From NCBI RefSeq assembly GCF_001307155.1, contig NZ_CP012830.1, positions 5,702,501-5,766,500 on the forward strand: a stretch of DNA of 64,000 nt, read 5' to 3'. Position numbers and translations under genes: made by a program. The stretch comes from Pseudomonas fluorescens. Its GTDB lineage: Bacteria; Pseudomonadota; Gammaproteobacteria; Pseudomonadales; Pseudomonadaceae. Of the stretch, positions 52,115-60,919 are shown one piece after another. Numbering within the stretch: position 1 is the first letter of the stretch; each line of letters opens with the position of its first letter. A model generated the notes under the pieces. It did not search any database, was not told the origin of the DNA, and worked only from the letters and a program-made list of their open reading frames with translations.

Positions 52115-52459
52115 CTAGGCAGATTTACGGGAAACCCTGATGGCATCAATCGCGTCTTGAGTAAGCGCCATAACTGTCACTGTGCTTACTTCAATCCGAC
52201 TGATGATATCTGCTCTCGGGCCTTGTCTCCACGCAGTGCTTGCGTAAAAAGCATCTTGAGATGCTACGCGATGGCTCTCGCTTTCATAGGAGCGAATTAA
52301 GTGATAGCTGTCATCGTCATGCAAAGAACGGCCATAAGAAACGACATCGATGCCAGCCTTCAAGTGAAGCGGAACACTTGCTTCTTGCATTATTCGATGG
52401 AAATCCAATCCCGACCCGGGCTTCAAGGTGTACATCAGGATTTCAACAATTCGTGTCAT
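52115..52459 (-). CDS. NIPSNAP-like cargo protein
   Basis: 114 aa from ATG 52459: TRIVEILMYTLKPGSGLDFH then SYHLIRSYESESHR and STAWRQGPRADI, the dimeric alpha/beta-barrel NIPSNAP pattern. The open frame runs on upstream to 52843, where about 52804 another start reads MFIQILVYALRPLKTKAL, looking like the beginning of a second, decayed copy. Function unknown. Confidence 0.65.
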   Translation of the reverse strand: MTRIVEILMYTLKPGSGLDFHRIMQEASVPLHLKAGIDVVSYGRSLHDDDSYHLIRSYESESHRVASQDAFYASTAWRQGPRADIISRIEVSTVTVMALTQDAIDAIRVSRKSA

Positions 52460-52967
52460 TCCAAGTCTTCCATGTGTGATTTCAGGTTCCCATCTTACGA
52501 ACATGCCCCTCCTTCGCAAACCTCTAGAGATGGTCTGAAGTAGTCGCGTATTTCTGGTCGACTTCAGCGTCCGCCGTTTTTTGAGAGTAGCCAATCGATC
52601 CAGAACACCCAATTCATCCGGTTTCTCTATGTTCTTAGCCGTCGCCGGCACCTCGCGGCGGCCATTCCCCTGCGGCCTGTCACTGAGGCTACACGTATTC
52701 TGAATGTACATCGTGCAACCCTGTATCGAGCCTTGGTACGTCCCCTGCTTAAGAGCTTTCGTCTTCAATGGTCTTAAGGCATACACCAAAATTTGTATAA
52801 ACATGGAGCGGCGACTATGGGAAATCGAGAGTATCCGTCTCAAGCTTTTTCACGGATGGCCGATGCTTCTGGCAGGAAATAGACAGGTCGGGCTTCAGCC
52901 ATAGACCCAGCGGACGATAAAAGCCTCAATGCATAGATGTGCCAAGGCTGGCACTAAGGAAATGGCG

Positions 52968-53981
52968 ATGGCAGTAAAACACGCACTCTGGGCAACCTTG
53001 CTGATAATTTCATGCCAGACGACCCTGGCCGCGGCTGACGAAGAATATGGTTCCTTCGGTGCACAAGTGAGCGATGGCAGTGAACTCAAACACTACAACG
53101 CGTTGCTCGATCAGTTAGGTCATCTTGCAAACTTCCAGAACCTCGCCGCAGTCCGGGCGGGCTCGCCGGTTGACAATCACGCGTTTCTATCCCAACTCAG
53201 CGACATCTATGTTCAGATCGTAAAAGAGAATGGCGCCTCTTATATTCCTGAATACAAAACAGACACCTTGGCGTTGAAGAATATTGATAGTTTTCGAACT
53301 TACGCGCTGGAAAGCTCGCTGAAGTCCGCGTTCGAACCCAGCAATGAAACCTGCGGCGCAGCTGTGGTCTTTCTTTACCCAACGCTGGTCGCCTCGACGC
53401 TGCAAGATCTAAAGCCCGAATATATCGAGCCCAAATCAGCCCCGGCACGAATCGCAGCCTTGCACCAGGCAGCGCAGCAGGACTTGAGAAATGACCGAAA
53501 CGTACTGGAGTTGATGTGCAATGCTACCCAGTTTCAACCGGCCCTGACGGGCGTTGACAGCTTCCTGAGACTGCTGCGTTCAGACAGTGGCAGTTTCTTG
53601 ATGGCGATTGCCGCAAAGGAAAAGTTCCCGATTCCTCAACCAGTGTTAGCCCCAAAACCGAAGGAACCGTATCCTGGCTATTCCCTCCTGACTCAAGATG
53701 ACCGCGATCGCTGTGCTTTGTATTCCAGATGGTACTTTCACGCCGCATCCATGAGAGACCGTGGCGAATCGCCTGACCTTACTTACCGCAAATTGATCGA
53801 GTTGTCGAAACTGCCGAACTACAGCAATCCACCCGATCTGGAGATGGTCACCAAGATGGTGTTCATGGCTTATCCAGGGGAAGCCCCCGCCATGATCACT
53901 GAAAAAACCAGGAATAGCTGCATGCAAACCCTCGCCAAGCACCGAGTCGAAAACAAACCTTTTGACTGGAACGCGGGCTAA
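52968..53981 (+). CDS. Secreted protein of an unnamed family, paralog of the 40681 gene
   Basis: 338 aa; AAGGA seven bases before ATG 52968 and a signal peptide (to about TTLAAA) define the start. It shares LSDIYVQIVKENGASYIPEY, LKNIDSFRTYALES and NETCGAAVVFLYPT with the 40681 product over most of the length, with conserved cysteines. Transcribed against the tail genes within the cargo island. Family not recognised; presumably periplasmic. Confidence 0.72.
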   Translation: MAVKHALWATLLIISCQTTLAAADEEYGSFGAQVSDGSELKHYNALLDQLGHLANFQNLAAVRAGSPVDNHAFLSQLSDIYVQIVKENGASYIPEYKTDTLALKNIDSFRTYALESSLKSAFEPSNETCGAAVVFLYPTLVASTLQDLKPEYIEPKSAPARIAALHQAAQQDLRNDRNVLELMCNATQFQPALTGVDSFLRLLRSDSGSFLMAIAAKEKFPIPQPVLAPKPKEPYPGYSLLTQDDRDRCALYSRWYFHAASMRDRGESPDLTYRKLIELSKLPNYSNPPDLEMVTKMVFMAYPGEAPAMITEKTRNSCMQTLAKHRVENKPFDWNAG

Positions 53982-54062
53982 CCACAGTGGTTAGTGGCTG
54001 GGTTATCGGGCACAAGGCCTGTGACAACATCCAGCATGTATTGAGCCCCCCCCAGAAACGAC

Positions 54063-54090
54063 AAAGCCCAGCACTAGACTGGGCTTTTTC
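54063..54090. terminator. Bidirectional moron terminator
   Basis: AAAGCCCAG / CTGGGCTTT around CACTAGA with T run; serves the convergent genes ending at 53981 and 54108. Confidence 0.82.
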
Positions 54091-54107
54091 ACGTCTGATC
54101 AAGTCAG

Positions 54108-54377
54108 CTACTTCTGAACAGGTTCTGTATGGAAGGCGGTATATGGCAGAAATAACGTATCGGCGACCATGCTGAATGGTAGATCAATCACTGCCAGCGG
54201 TACCAGGGCGCGCAAGGCTCCAGCGCTTTCGTCCGTTGCGGCCTTGATCAGCTCAATATCAGTGGAAGATCCGCAATAGGGGTGAGCGCCGCAGCGTGGG
54301 CGATCACCAAAGGTTTCGGAAAAAGTCGAACACCCCGCCAACATCGCAACCGCCAAAGCGCCTACGAACAATTTCAT
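54108..54377 (-). CDS. Prophage cargo lipoprotein 2, YceK/YidQ family
   Basis: 89 aa. MKLFVGALAVAMLAGC signal and lipobox, then CGAHPYCGSSTD and IDLPFSMVADTLFLPYTAF, the YceK/YidQ signature. AAGGGAACGAC before the ATG. First 27 coding bases are nearly identical to those of lipoprotein 1 although the mature proteins are unrelated. Confidence 0.82.
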   Translation of the reverse strand: MKLFVGALAVAMLAGCSTFSETFGDRPRCGAHPYCGSSTDIELIKAATDESAGALRALVPLAVIDLPFSMVADTLFLPYTAFHTEPVQK

Positions 54378-54463
54378 GTCGTTCCCTTATTGAGATTTGG
54401 CGCAACTTTATCACCATCGAGGAATCGGCACGAAAAACCCCGCGGGTGACCTCCAGAGGAAGC

Positions 54464-54805
54464 TTACCTCTGATCAATTTCGATCTTCTGGGTAGGATCG
54501 GCACTGTATTTTTGGCGCTTCAGCTGCGGATCACCTTTAGCCAGGCAGAAGAAATAGATCTCGGCCTCGCCACATCCGCCATGCAACGCGCACTCGCTAG
54601 CCTGCATGTGGTCGAGTAGGATTTCCCGACCTTGGGATTCACAAAATACGTTCGCCTCTTTCAGGGCTTGGCCTTTTGCAGACGCAGGACCACCGAAAGG
54701 AACACGTGTAGAAATTGTGTAGGTGTCCGGCCCTACTTTTATTGGGCCACTATCCGTACACCCAGAAAGCAGCGCCAGAGCCAACGCTCCTACGAAAAGT
54801 TTCAT
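54464..54805 (-). CDS. Prophage cargo lipoprotein 3
   Basis: 113 aa. MKLFVGALALALLSGC signal, then a compact cysteine-containing domain (TYTISTRVPFGG, GQALKEANVFCESQGREILL, ECALHGGCGEAEIYFFC) similar to short secreted proteins that follow the TYtis/KAcxyC pattern. GGAG precedes ATG 54805. Third member of the shared-signal set. Confidence 0.75.
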   Translation of the reverse strand: MKLFVGALALALLSGCTDSGPIKVGPDTYTISTRVPFGGPASAKGQALKEANVFCESQGREILLDHMQASECALHGGCGEAEIYFFCLAKGDPQLKRQKYSADPTQKIEIDQR

Positions 54806-54857
54806 GCAGGTCACTCCTTTGGAAAGGATGCAAGGTATCACTGGGGGTCGCACAAAC

Positions 54858-54883
54858 GAAAAAGCCCAGCGGATGGCTGGGCT
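54858..54883 (-). terminator. Moron boundary terminator
   Basis: AGCCCAGC / GCTGGGCT stem with TTTTTCG on the minus strand, between the genes at 54899 and 54464. Confidence 0.75.
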
Positions 54884-54898
54884 CTATACGCTTCGCCA

Positions 54899-55087
54899 CT
54901 ACAGAGAGCGAAGCTCAGTGAACGCCCGAGCAATACAGTATGGAATCACTGCGCAGGTCAGTCCCATCGCAGCCGCAGCTGCCTCCTGAGGAGCACTTTT
55001 CGCCAATATCATCCCGCCGAAACCAACAACCGCACCGATCAATGACATGAACACGGTGACAATCCACATGAATTTGGCCAATTTCAT
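54899..55087 (-). CDS. Small two-helix membrane protein
   Basis: 62 aa from ATG 55087: MKLAKFMWIVTVFMSLIGAV and a second hydrophobic segment (AAAAAMGLTCAVIPYCIARAF). AGGGA lies right against this ATG, so an upstream in-frame ATG at 55123 (74 aa) is possible. Cargo position; unknown function. Confidence 0.6.
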   Translation of the reverse strand: MKLAKFMWIVTVFMSLIGAVVGFGGMILAKSAPQEAAAAAMGLTCAVIPYCIARAFTELRSL

Positions 55088-55238
55088 TCCCTTAATTACG
55101 TGACTGATAGCTCGCCTGCACATGAGAGTCGAGCTGGCAGCGCGCTCGAATCTACAGTGGCTCTTAGATAGGAGTCAATTCGCCATCACGACCTTACGAC
55201 ATCACAACGCAAGCATTCCTTCCTGTCCATCCCGCCTG

Positions 55239-55358
55239 TACGAATCCCCAGTAACGCCCCGACAATCTCCGTAGTTAGCCTCCCGCTTTCACGCAACGGA
55301 TACCCCAGTCCTTTGCCTGCAAGCCCATGGACTGGGATTGCGCCAATTTCGGCGCGGA
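55239..55358 (+). repeat. Dispersed upstream repeat, copy B
   Basis: Matches 28966-29086. In this copy CCCAGTCC and GGACTGGG can pair as an 8-bp stem. Followed 18 bases later by the ATG of a broken small gene. Confidence 0.75.
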
Positions 55359-55376
55359 TAACGCAAGGAAAGTGAA

Positions 55377-55615
55377 ATGAGCGAAGTTAAAACAGCTGAG
55401 CAGCGCTTGTGCGAGCTTGAAATCGTCGTCAGACCTTGATTCTCTTCAACCAAAACGCCATCGCCACTGTTAGCCGGTGAGTCACCCAAGGCAATCCAGC
55501 CATTGCAGATGCTCTTATCCGCGACCTGGCGGATCTGAAGGCTCGCAGCTATAGCGGCATCGACAAAGGCCTACATGACCAATATGTTGACAGTCTTATA
55601 GTTGGGGTTAGCTGA
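55377..55615 (+). pseudogene. Broken small gene behind repeat copy B
   Basis: AAGGAAAG precedes ATG 55377 (MSEVKTAEQRLCELEIVV), which stops after 20 codons. In another frame the sequence continues as LILFNQNAIATVSR, a TGA, then AIADALIRDLADLKARSYSG and ends at 55615. One frameshift and one stop would account for this; the original product would be about 78 residues. Family unknown. Confidence 0.45.
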
Positions 55616-55772
55616 TCACCCCAAATCCAGCAGCGTAAAGCCGGCCACTGCGCTCGCATTTTTTCATGATGACGCGCCAGCAGCCTGCCAGATTCTGCTT
55701 GGAAACTTCGGTCCGTCCATTCTCTTGGGCGGTACCGCTTGTACTTCCAACATCCTCAATTTGCTTCTTCAT
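55608..55772 (-). CDS. Small hydrophilic protein of unknown function
   Basis: 54 aa from ATG 55772 with GGGAGAAG upstream (MKKQIEDVGSTSGTAQENGR). Follows the K gene at 26 bases; no recognised domain. Its end overlaps the broken plus-strand gene. Confidence 0.45.
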   Translation of the reverse strand: MKKQIEDVGSTSGTAQENGRTEVSKQNLAGCWRVIMKKCERSGRLYAAGFGVIS

Positions 55773-55797
55773 ATTCTTCTCCCGCGACCCTGCCGCA

Positions 55798-56562
55798 TTA
55801 TGTGGTTGATTGTGCATCTTTGTGCCTGAGGATCAGGCGTGTTCGGTCCAGCCATGGGCCGCCGAAGACGATGATCTCGCTCGGGCGGCCGTATAGGTGG
55901 TGCAGTAGGAAAGGACCAGGTCCGAAGGTCGCGGCGTCCTCGCCAGGCAATGCCGGATCGGCGCCGAGGAATATCCCGGCGTGGTTCGGGTGCACTGTCC
56001 GCCCTACTTCCATAACGACCATGTCGCCGCGCTGCGGCTGATCGACTCGGTAGAACCCAGCCGCCTCGTAGTTCGATTCGTACAGGCTGGCGTTGGCGTT
56101 GCTCTCCCACCATCCGTCATCGCGCTTGAAGGCTTCAAACTCCAGTCCCCACTCGCGCTTGTACCAATCCGCACAGACCTGCCAGCAGTCCCAGGCACCG
56201 TGCACGAACGGACGCTTAAGCAACGGCGCTTCACCTGTAGGCATGACAGTGCGTAAGTCGCACTCCGGCCAGCTGAGGATGTGCCAGGGCAAAGCCGTGG
56301 CCTCACACATGGCCAGGTCGCGCGGTGACGGTCTGCTGGTGGCGTCCGGGTGCGAATGAACTACACCAATCACTTCACCGATGTCCTCGGCTGCCGCGTA
56401 CTCCTCCGGGTCAATCCGGAACTCCTCATTGGGCTCGCTGGCGATGTTTTGGCATGGGTAATACTGCTGTTTTCGGCCAATGCCCAGCAGCAGCCCGCAG
56501 CACTCTTTCGGGTACTCGGCTGCCGCATGAGCCTGTATCGCACTCAAGATGTGTTTGCGCAT
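55798..56562 (-). CDS. Tail assembly peptidase (lambda gpK-like, JAMM + NlpC/P60)
   Basis: 254 aa with two peptidase domains: N-terminal JAB/MPN (ECCGLLL, VVHSHPDATSRPSPRD giving the metal-binding HSHP...D) and C-terminal NlpC/P60 with catalytic Cys in FVHGAWDCWQVCADWY and His in VHPNHAGIFLG. Acts in tail tip assembly or wall digestion at entry. Two bases from gene L. Confidence 0.92.
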   Translation of the reverse strand: MRKHILSAIQAHAAAEYPKECCGLLLGIGRKQQYYPCQNIASEPNEEFRIDPEEYAAAEDIGEVIGVVHSHPDATSRPSPRDLAMCEATALPWHILSWPECDLRTVMPTGEAPLLKRPFVHGAWDCWQVCADWYKREWGLEFEAFKRDDGWWESNANASLYESNYEAAGFYRVDQPQRGDMVVMEVGRTVHPNHAGIFLGADPALPGEDAATFGPGPFLLHHLYGRPSEIIVFGGPWLDRTRLILRHKDAQSTT

Positions 56563-56564
56563 GG

Positions 56565-57314
56565 TCAGCTCCTGGCAATGAGGGAAACCGCAGGGAAGCC
56601 CCCGAACGGGTAGGGATTCCCTTCGCCGAAGCGAGGAATACAGCCCCGACCCAGCGTTGCATCACACTCATCCAGTTCAGGGTTATCGGTTTGCACGCCA
56701 TCCTTCGTGAAGTAAGGGCCGGTGTAGCCGCAGTTCGGCCCGCGGTAACCACCAGTAAGGCACCAGTGGCACAGCGTGGTCGCCTGCCTGCCTATTGATT
56801 CTCCGCCGACATCGCCGGGGCTGGCCAGCTCCCAACTGACCGTCTCCCCGTCCTCGTTCGTCTTCTGGTCGATATACCAGACTTCGATCGTCTCCTGGGT
56901 TGGGTCTGCCGTCGGGTTGCCGGCCGGGAAGTTCTGCGCGTCCAGGTACGTGCCCAACGTGTGACGCATCGTCAGCTTGAACTCGAGTAGATCGTCGAAC
57001 GCCAGACACAACGCCGTGATCCGGCCATTAACGTTGCCGACCGACAAAGTGGGCCGCACCGCAGTGCCGTCGCCGTTCGCCTCGATGCCATCGATCTGCA
57101 TTGGCCAGGCACCGTACTCGTTGCCCTGCCACCAGATGGCTTTGGCTGGCAACAGATCCGCATCGGCGCCGGCGGCAATGATCTCTGCAGGTGTGTGCGG
57201 TATCGAGTGTCCGTGAAAGCGCAAAACATCTGCGCCGTAGTCCGAGCCGTCCAATTCAAAGAGCAGCACTTCGCTGCCGGGCTCTAGAACCTGAATGTCA
57301 CTGATCAGCGGCAT
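56565..57314 (-). CDS. Minor tail protein L-like, Fe-S cluster type
   Basis: 249 aa. C-terminal cysteines CHWCLTGGYRGPNCGYTG plus DECDATLGRGC correspond to the residues that bind an iron-sulphur cluster in lambda gpL; N-terminal beta domain fits the tail hub. Conserved LTMRHTLGTYLDAQNFPAGN. Confidence 0.9.
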   Translation of the reverse strand: MPLISDIQVLEPGSEVLLFELDGSDYGADVLRFHGHSIPHTPAEIIAAGADADLLPAKAIWWQGNEYGAWPMQIDGIEANGDGTAVRPTLSVGNVNGRITALCLAFDDLLEFKLTMRHTLGTYLDAQNFPAGNPTADPTQETIEVWYIDQKTNEDGETVSWELASPGDVGGESIGRQATTLCHWCLTGGYRGPNCGYTGPYFTKDGVQTDNPELDECDATLGRGCIPRFGEGNPYPFGGFPAVSLIARS

Positions 57315-57323
57315 AGTTGCCCC

Positions 57324-57662
57324 TTATGGTTGAAAAGCACGGTCAAAGGTAGCCGTGAGCTTAAAAACGCCGCCGCCCATTGGAGTGGGTGCGGGGTTCT
57401 TGCAGGTGAACAGACCAAGCTGTCCGAGAGGCGTTGTCCAGAGAAACGCCTTCGCCCCAGCGTGCCGGTCAAAGAACGCCATGATTTCCAGTACTTTGGC
57501 TTTTTGGCCGCTGTAGGTGATTGGGTAGGAGTCCTCTTTATTGTTCGGTCCATCGCCAATCTGCTGTTTGTAGCCGTCGCCAAACTGCGCGGTGCGCACC
57601 CGATACGTGATCTCGGGTGAACCACCGCGCTCGGTTGGCCATGTGAATGTCTCGATCGCCAT
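57324..57662 (-). CDS. Minor tail protein M-like
   Basis: 112 aa with FGDGYKQQIGDGPNN and FLWTTPLG typical of gpM. ATG 57662 (GGAGGGG upstream) is chosen over the adjacent TTG. Overlaps the tape measure stop. Confidence 0.88.
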   Translation of the reverse strand: MAIETFTWPTERGGSPEITYRVRTAQFGDGYKQQIGDGPNNKEDSYPITYSGQKAKVLEIMAFFDRHAGAKAFLWTTPLGQLGLFTCKNPAPTPMGGGVFKLTATFDRAFQP

Positions 57663-60600
57663 CAACCCCTCCCATTTGTCAGGCGCCAGATCGAGCCGCC
57701 AGGTTGCAGTGCTCTGGCGATTGCTGTTTCAGCCTCGACTTTTGCGGCCTGCTGAATACCTTTGCCGAACTGATTGGATGCTTCTTGAGAGGCTGTGCCG
57801 CCCGCTTCGCCAGACGTCTGTACCGAAACAGCAACTGGGAAGTTGTAAGTATTGCCACCATTGCCGCCGCCCATTGCTGCGATGCCTGGCCTACCACCGG
57901 TAGTCAGCGGCGTGACACTACCGCCTTGGGCGCCGGTCATCAGATACGAGCGCCCTCCCTGACTGAACAGCTCCGGCCCCTTTTCGTTCACCTCATACAA
58001 AGTGTTGGGATCAACGCCGCCACCCGAGGCACGGCCGCCGCCGAAGGTCACCGAGGCGGAGCTCGCATCAAACTGACTGCCGAAGCTCTGCGCGCCAGCT
58101 TCAGCGCCACCGGCCGTTGCAGCACCTGTTGCTCCGGTACCGCTGCCGGTGAAATAACTGATGCCAGCGCCGACCAAACTGCTCAGCAGTGCGGAGCTGG
58201 CCTGCCGCGTCGCAATCCGCGCCATGTCCGCCAAAATCGACTTGGTGAAGTCGGCGAACGACAGCTTCCCGGTCATGGCGAAGTTGACGACCGCGTCTTC
58301 CATCGAGCTGAAGGCGTTGCCGAACAGACTTTTGGTCTGGCCGGCGACGTTCTGCGCCGAATCCAGGTAGTTGGCCCAGGCTGATGTTGCGCCCTTCGTC
58401 CAATCCCCCTGCGCCGCTTCGACATCGACATAGTTCTGCCGGATCTGGTCGGTCGCTGCCTTGTTCGCGTCTGCGAGGGCTTGGGATTTGCGAGTGAACT
58501 CTTCGTCGGACATGTTGCGTGACGGGTCTGAGCGCTGGTTTTCCAGCTCCAGAGACTGCTGAGCGAAACGGTCTTGCTGGCTGTTCAGTTCGCCGCTGAG
58601 TGCGTTCTGCCGATCGCCTTGACCAACGCCGATAACCGCTCGCCGCCCGGCCAGCTCCAGCGCCTTCTGTTGCTGACTCAGCGCCTGAGCGTATGAAGTG
58701 ATAGCGCGCTCTTGCTTGGCCAGTCGGCCGGTTTCGTTTGTTGCGAGCACTTCAAGCTGGCTGTCGGCATCTTTCTGCGCCTTGACCATTGCGGTGCGTG
58801 CATCGGCGATCTTCTGGTCGAGCTGGATGCGTTGCGCTGCCGTGGTGCTGGACTTGCCCTTTGTTGCCTCGAGCGCAGCAATCTCGGCCTGGTAGCTCTG
58901 CTCAACCTCAACGGCTTGCTGCTTGATTAGGCTGACGCGCTGTTCGGTGTAGCTGGCTTGCGAGATCACGCCGGCGCGCTGCGACGCTTCGAGTTCCTTT
59001 TCGGCATTTTTGTAGTAGCTCAGCGTTTCAGCGAGGGCGTTCTTCGAGTTGTTGAAGCCGGTCAGGTCGACAGCGCCAGATGCAGACTTGGGGTCCTTGT
59101 ACTTGTCATTGATCGCGGACTTTTGCAGATCAATGCTCGCTTGGGTAAGGCGACTGTTTGCCGGATCGGACTTTCGAAGAGCGGCAATCTCCCTTTCCAG
59201 ATCCTCAAGCTCATCCTTGCGCTTATCTGCGTTGGACCTGTTGGACTTTTTCCGGGCATCAAGCTTGTCGATAGCCTTCTGACCAGCCAGTTCCGCATCG
59301 TCTCGCTCTTTCAGTTTCTTTGCGTAGTCGGTCTCGGCGGCGTCCTTTACCTCCAGCCCCTTGATGTAATCCTTGAGGCTTTGTTTCCCCTTCTCACCAA
59401 TATAGACAGGGTCCTCGCCGGGTATCCTTTCACTGCCCCCACGCGTTTCAAGCCGCTCAAGCGCTTCTTTAGCTGTTTGAATGCGCTCCGCATTGGTTTG
59501 AGCGCGTCCAGCGTTTTTAAGACCATCTGCGGCCTTGGCGACGAGGTTGTAACCTTTTTCCCAGAGACTGAGGTTCTCCAGGATTTTAGGAGTCCGATCG
59601 TTGATGGCATCGGCGTACTGATTGGTCGCCAGCTTTACTGCTTCCGCATGCTTACCCTGCTCCTCCAAGGCCACGATCTGCGAGTAAACCGATGCAGTCA
59701 GGTAGTGATACTCAGCGTTCAGCGCTGCGGATGCCTTGACCGGTTCATCGGACAGCTTTACGAACTCAGCGATCGTCTCGCCAACGGCCTTGCCGGTGGC
59801 TTCCTGCATAGAGACGGCAGCCTGAGTGATCCCCAGAAAGCTCTCGCCTGCAATCTTTCCATTGCCGGCCAGCGTTGCCAGAACCTCAGCGGCCTGCCCC
59901 GTTGTCCCGACCGTATCACTCACTTGGCGAGCCATGACGCCAAGCTGGGACGAGGTGAATCCCGCCGATCCGCCAGTCAGGATTAGAGACTTATTAAACG
60001 CATCCTGCTCTTCGCTGCCCTTGTAATAGGCATACCCAAGACCACCCACCGCCGCAGTTGCCAGAGCAAGCGGAGCGAGAGTTGCCAGAAGCCCTGCTGC
60101 CGATGCGCCGGCGCCCGCACCGAGCTGAGCGACAGCGCGAACGCCGCTCCCCCAGTCACCGGACGACAACGCGTTCCCCAGCTGCACAACGTTTTCCTGA
60201 GCCTGGCGGGTGCCGAGCTTCAGTTTGTCGAATGCAGTTTCTGTGGCGGTGAGCGAAGAGCGGTCCTTGCCGATCTTCGCCAGCGCCTCGTTATAGCGAT
60301 TCGCGTCGACCACGCCAGCCTTGTGTGCAGCCTCCAGCGCCTTTTCCTGCGCCTCGAGCTTGGCCAGCTTCGCAGTAACAGGATCGATGCTGTTGACCGT
60401 GCGTTTCAACGCCTCGATCTGGCGATTTTCCGCGTCGATCAGGCGCTGTTTCTGTGCCGTTTCCTTGGCCTCGGCCTTTTCGATCTTGTCATAGGCCTTG
60501 CCCAACTGATCCTGATAGCGAGCCTGCTCCTCGATGGTAACCAGGCCGCCTTTACGCGCGCGCTCCAGCAGTCCTTCAGCCTGAATCAGCTGTTCAATGC

Positions 60601-60919
60601 TGTCGAGGTTGCCCGTCATCGCCTTATCGAGACGGCTGATGATCGCGATTTCGCTGGTTGCGCTTTCGGTAGCCTTGCGGGTCGCGCCGGCCTGCCGCTC
60701 CCGCGCACCAGTGGTTTTGTCGATGCCCTGCACGACCTCTGTCTCGGTCTGAACGATCTTCTTGCCGGTGTTGGCCAGGCCGTCACCGGTCTTGCCGAGA
60801 TCGTCGATCGCTTTCCCGGCGTCCTCAGCCGCATCGACCAGCTTGTCCAGATCATCAGCAGCTTTGACGGCTTGCGACGACTCAACTGCAATACCCAGCG
60901 ATGCAAAGGTGGTGCTCAT
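57662..60919 (-). CDS. Tail tape measure protein
   Basis: 1085 aa setting tail length. Long coiled coils (about 60-230 and 560-830), a central glycine/alanine-rich hydrophobic zone (AGAGASAAGLLATLAPLALA near 275) and the conserved C-terminal lambda-type region with MARIATRQASSALLSSLVG and a Gly-rich end. ATG overlaps the GT stop (ATGA). Length predicts a tail somewhat longer than lambda's scale per residue would give for 850 aa proteins. Confidence 0.93.
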   Translation of the reverse strand: MSTTFASLGIAVESSQAVKAADDLDKLVDAAEDAGKAIDDLGKTGDGLANTGKKIVQTETEVVQGIDKTTGARERQAGATRKATESATSEIAIISRLDKAMTGNLDSIEQLIQAEGLLERARKGGLVTIEEQARYQDQLGKAYDKIEKAEAKETAQKQRLIDAENRQIEALKRTVNSIDPVTAKLAKLEAQEKALEAAHKAGVVDANRYNEALAKIGKDRSSLTATETAFDKLKLGTRQAQENVVQLGNALSSGDWGSGVRAVAQLGAGAGASAAGLLATLAPLALATAAVGGLGYAYYKGSEEQDAFNKSLILTGGSAGFTSSQLGVMARQVSDTVGTTGQAAEVLATLAGNGKIAGESFLGITQAAVSMQEATGKAVGETIAEFVKLSDEPVKASAALNAEYHYLTASVYSQIVALEEQGKHAEAVKLATNQYADAINDRTPKILENLSLWEKGYNLVAKAADGLKNAGRAQTNAERIQTAKEALERLETRGGSERIPGEDPVYIGEKGKQSLKDYIKGLEVKDAAETDYAKKLKERDDAELAGQKAIDKLDARKKSNRSNADKRKDELEDLEREIAALRKSDPANSRLTQASIDLQKSAINDKYKDPKSASGAVDLTGFNNSKNALAETLSYYKNAEKELEASQRAGVISQASYTEQRVSLIKQQAVEVEQSYQAEIAALEATKGKSSTTAAQRIQLDQKIADARTAMVKAQKDADSQLEVLATNETGRLAKQERAITSYAQALSQQQKALELAGRRAVIGVGQGDRQNALSGELNSQQDRFAQQSLELENQRSDPSRNMSDEEFTRKSQALADANKAATDQIRQNYVDVEAAQGDWTKGATSAWANYLDSAQNVAGQTKSLFGNAFSSMEDAVVNFAMTGKLSFADFTKSILADMARIATRQASSALLSSLVGAGISYFTGSGTGATGAATAGGAEAGAQSFGSQFDASSASVTFGGGRASGGGVDPNTLYEVNEKGPELFSQGGRSYLMTGAQGGSVTPLTTGGRPGIAAMGGGNGGNTYNFPVAVSVQTSGEAGGTASQEASNQFGKGIQQAAKVEAETAIARALQPGGSIWRLTNGRG

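Noticed and set aside
52463..52843. N-terminal extension of the NIPSNAP-like gene
   Set aside because: Basic, low-similarity stretch with no domain; a family-consistent start exists at 52459.
58958..59986. 342-codon plus-strand open frame
   Set aside because: Antisense to the tape measure protein coiled-coil region.
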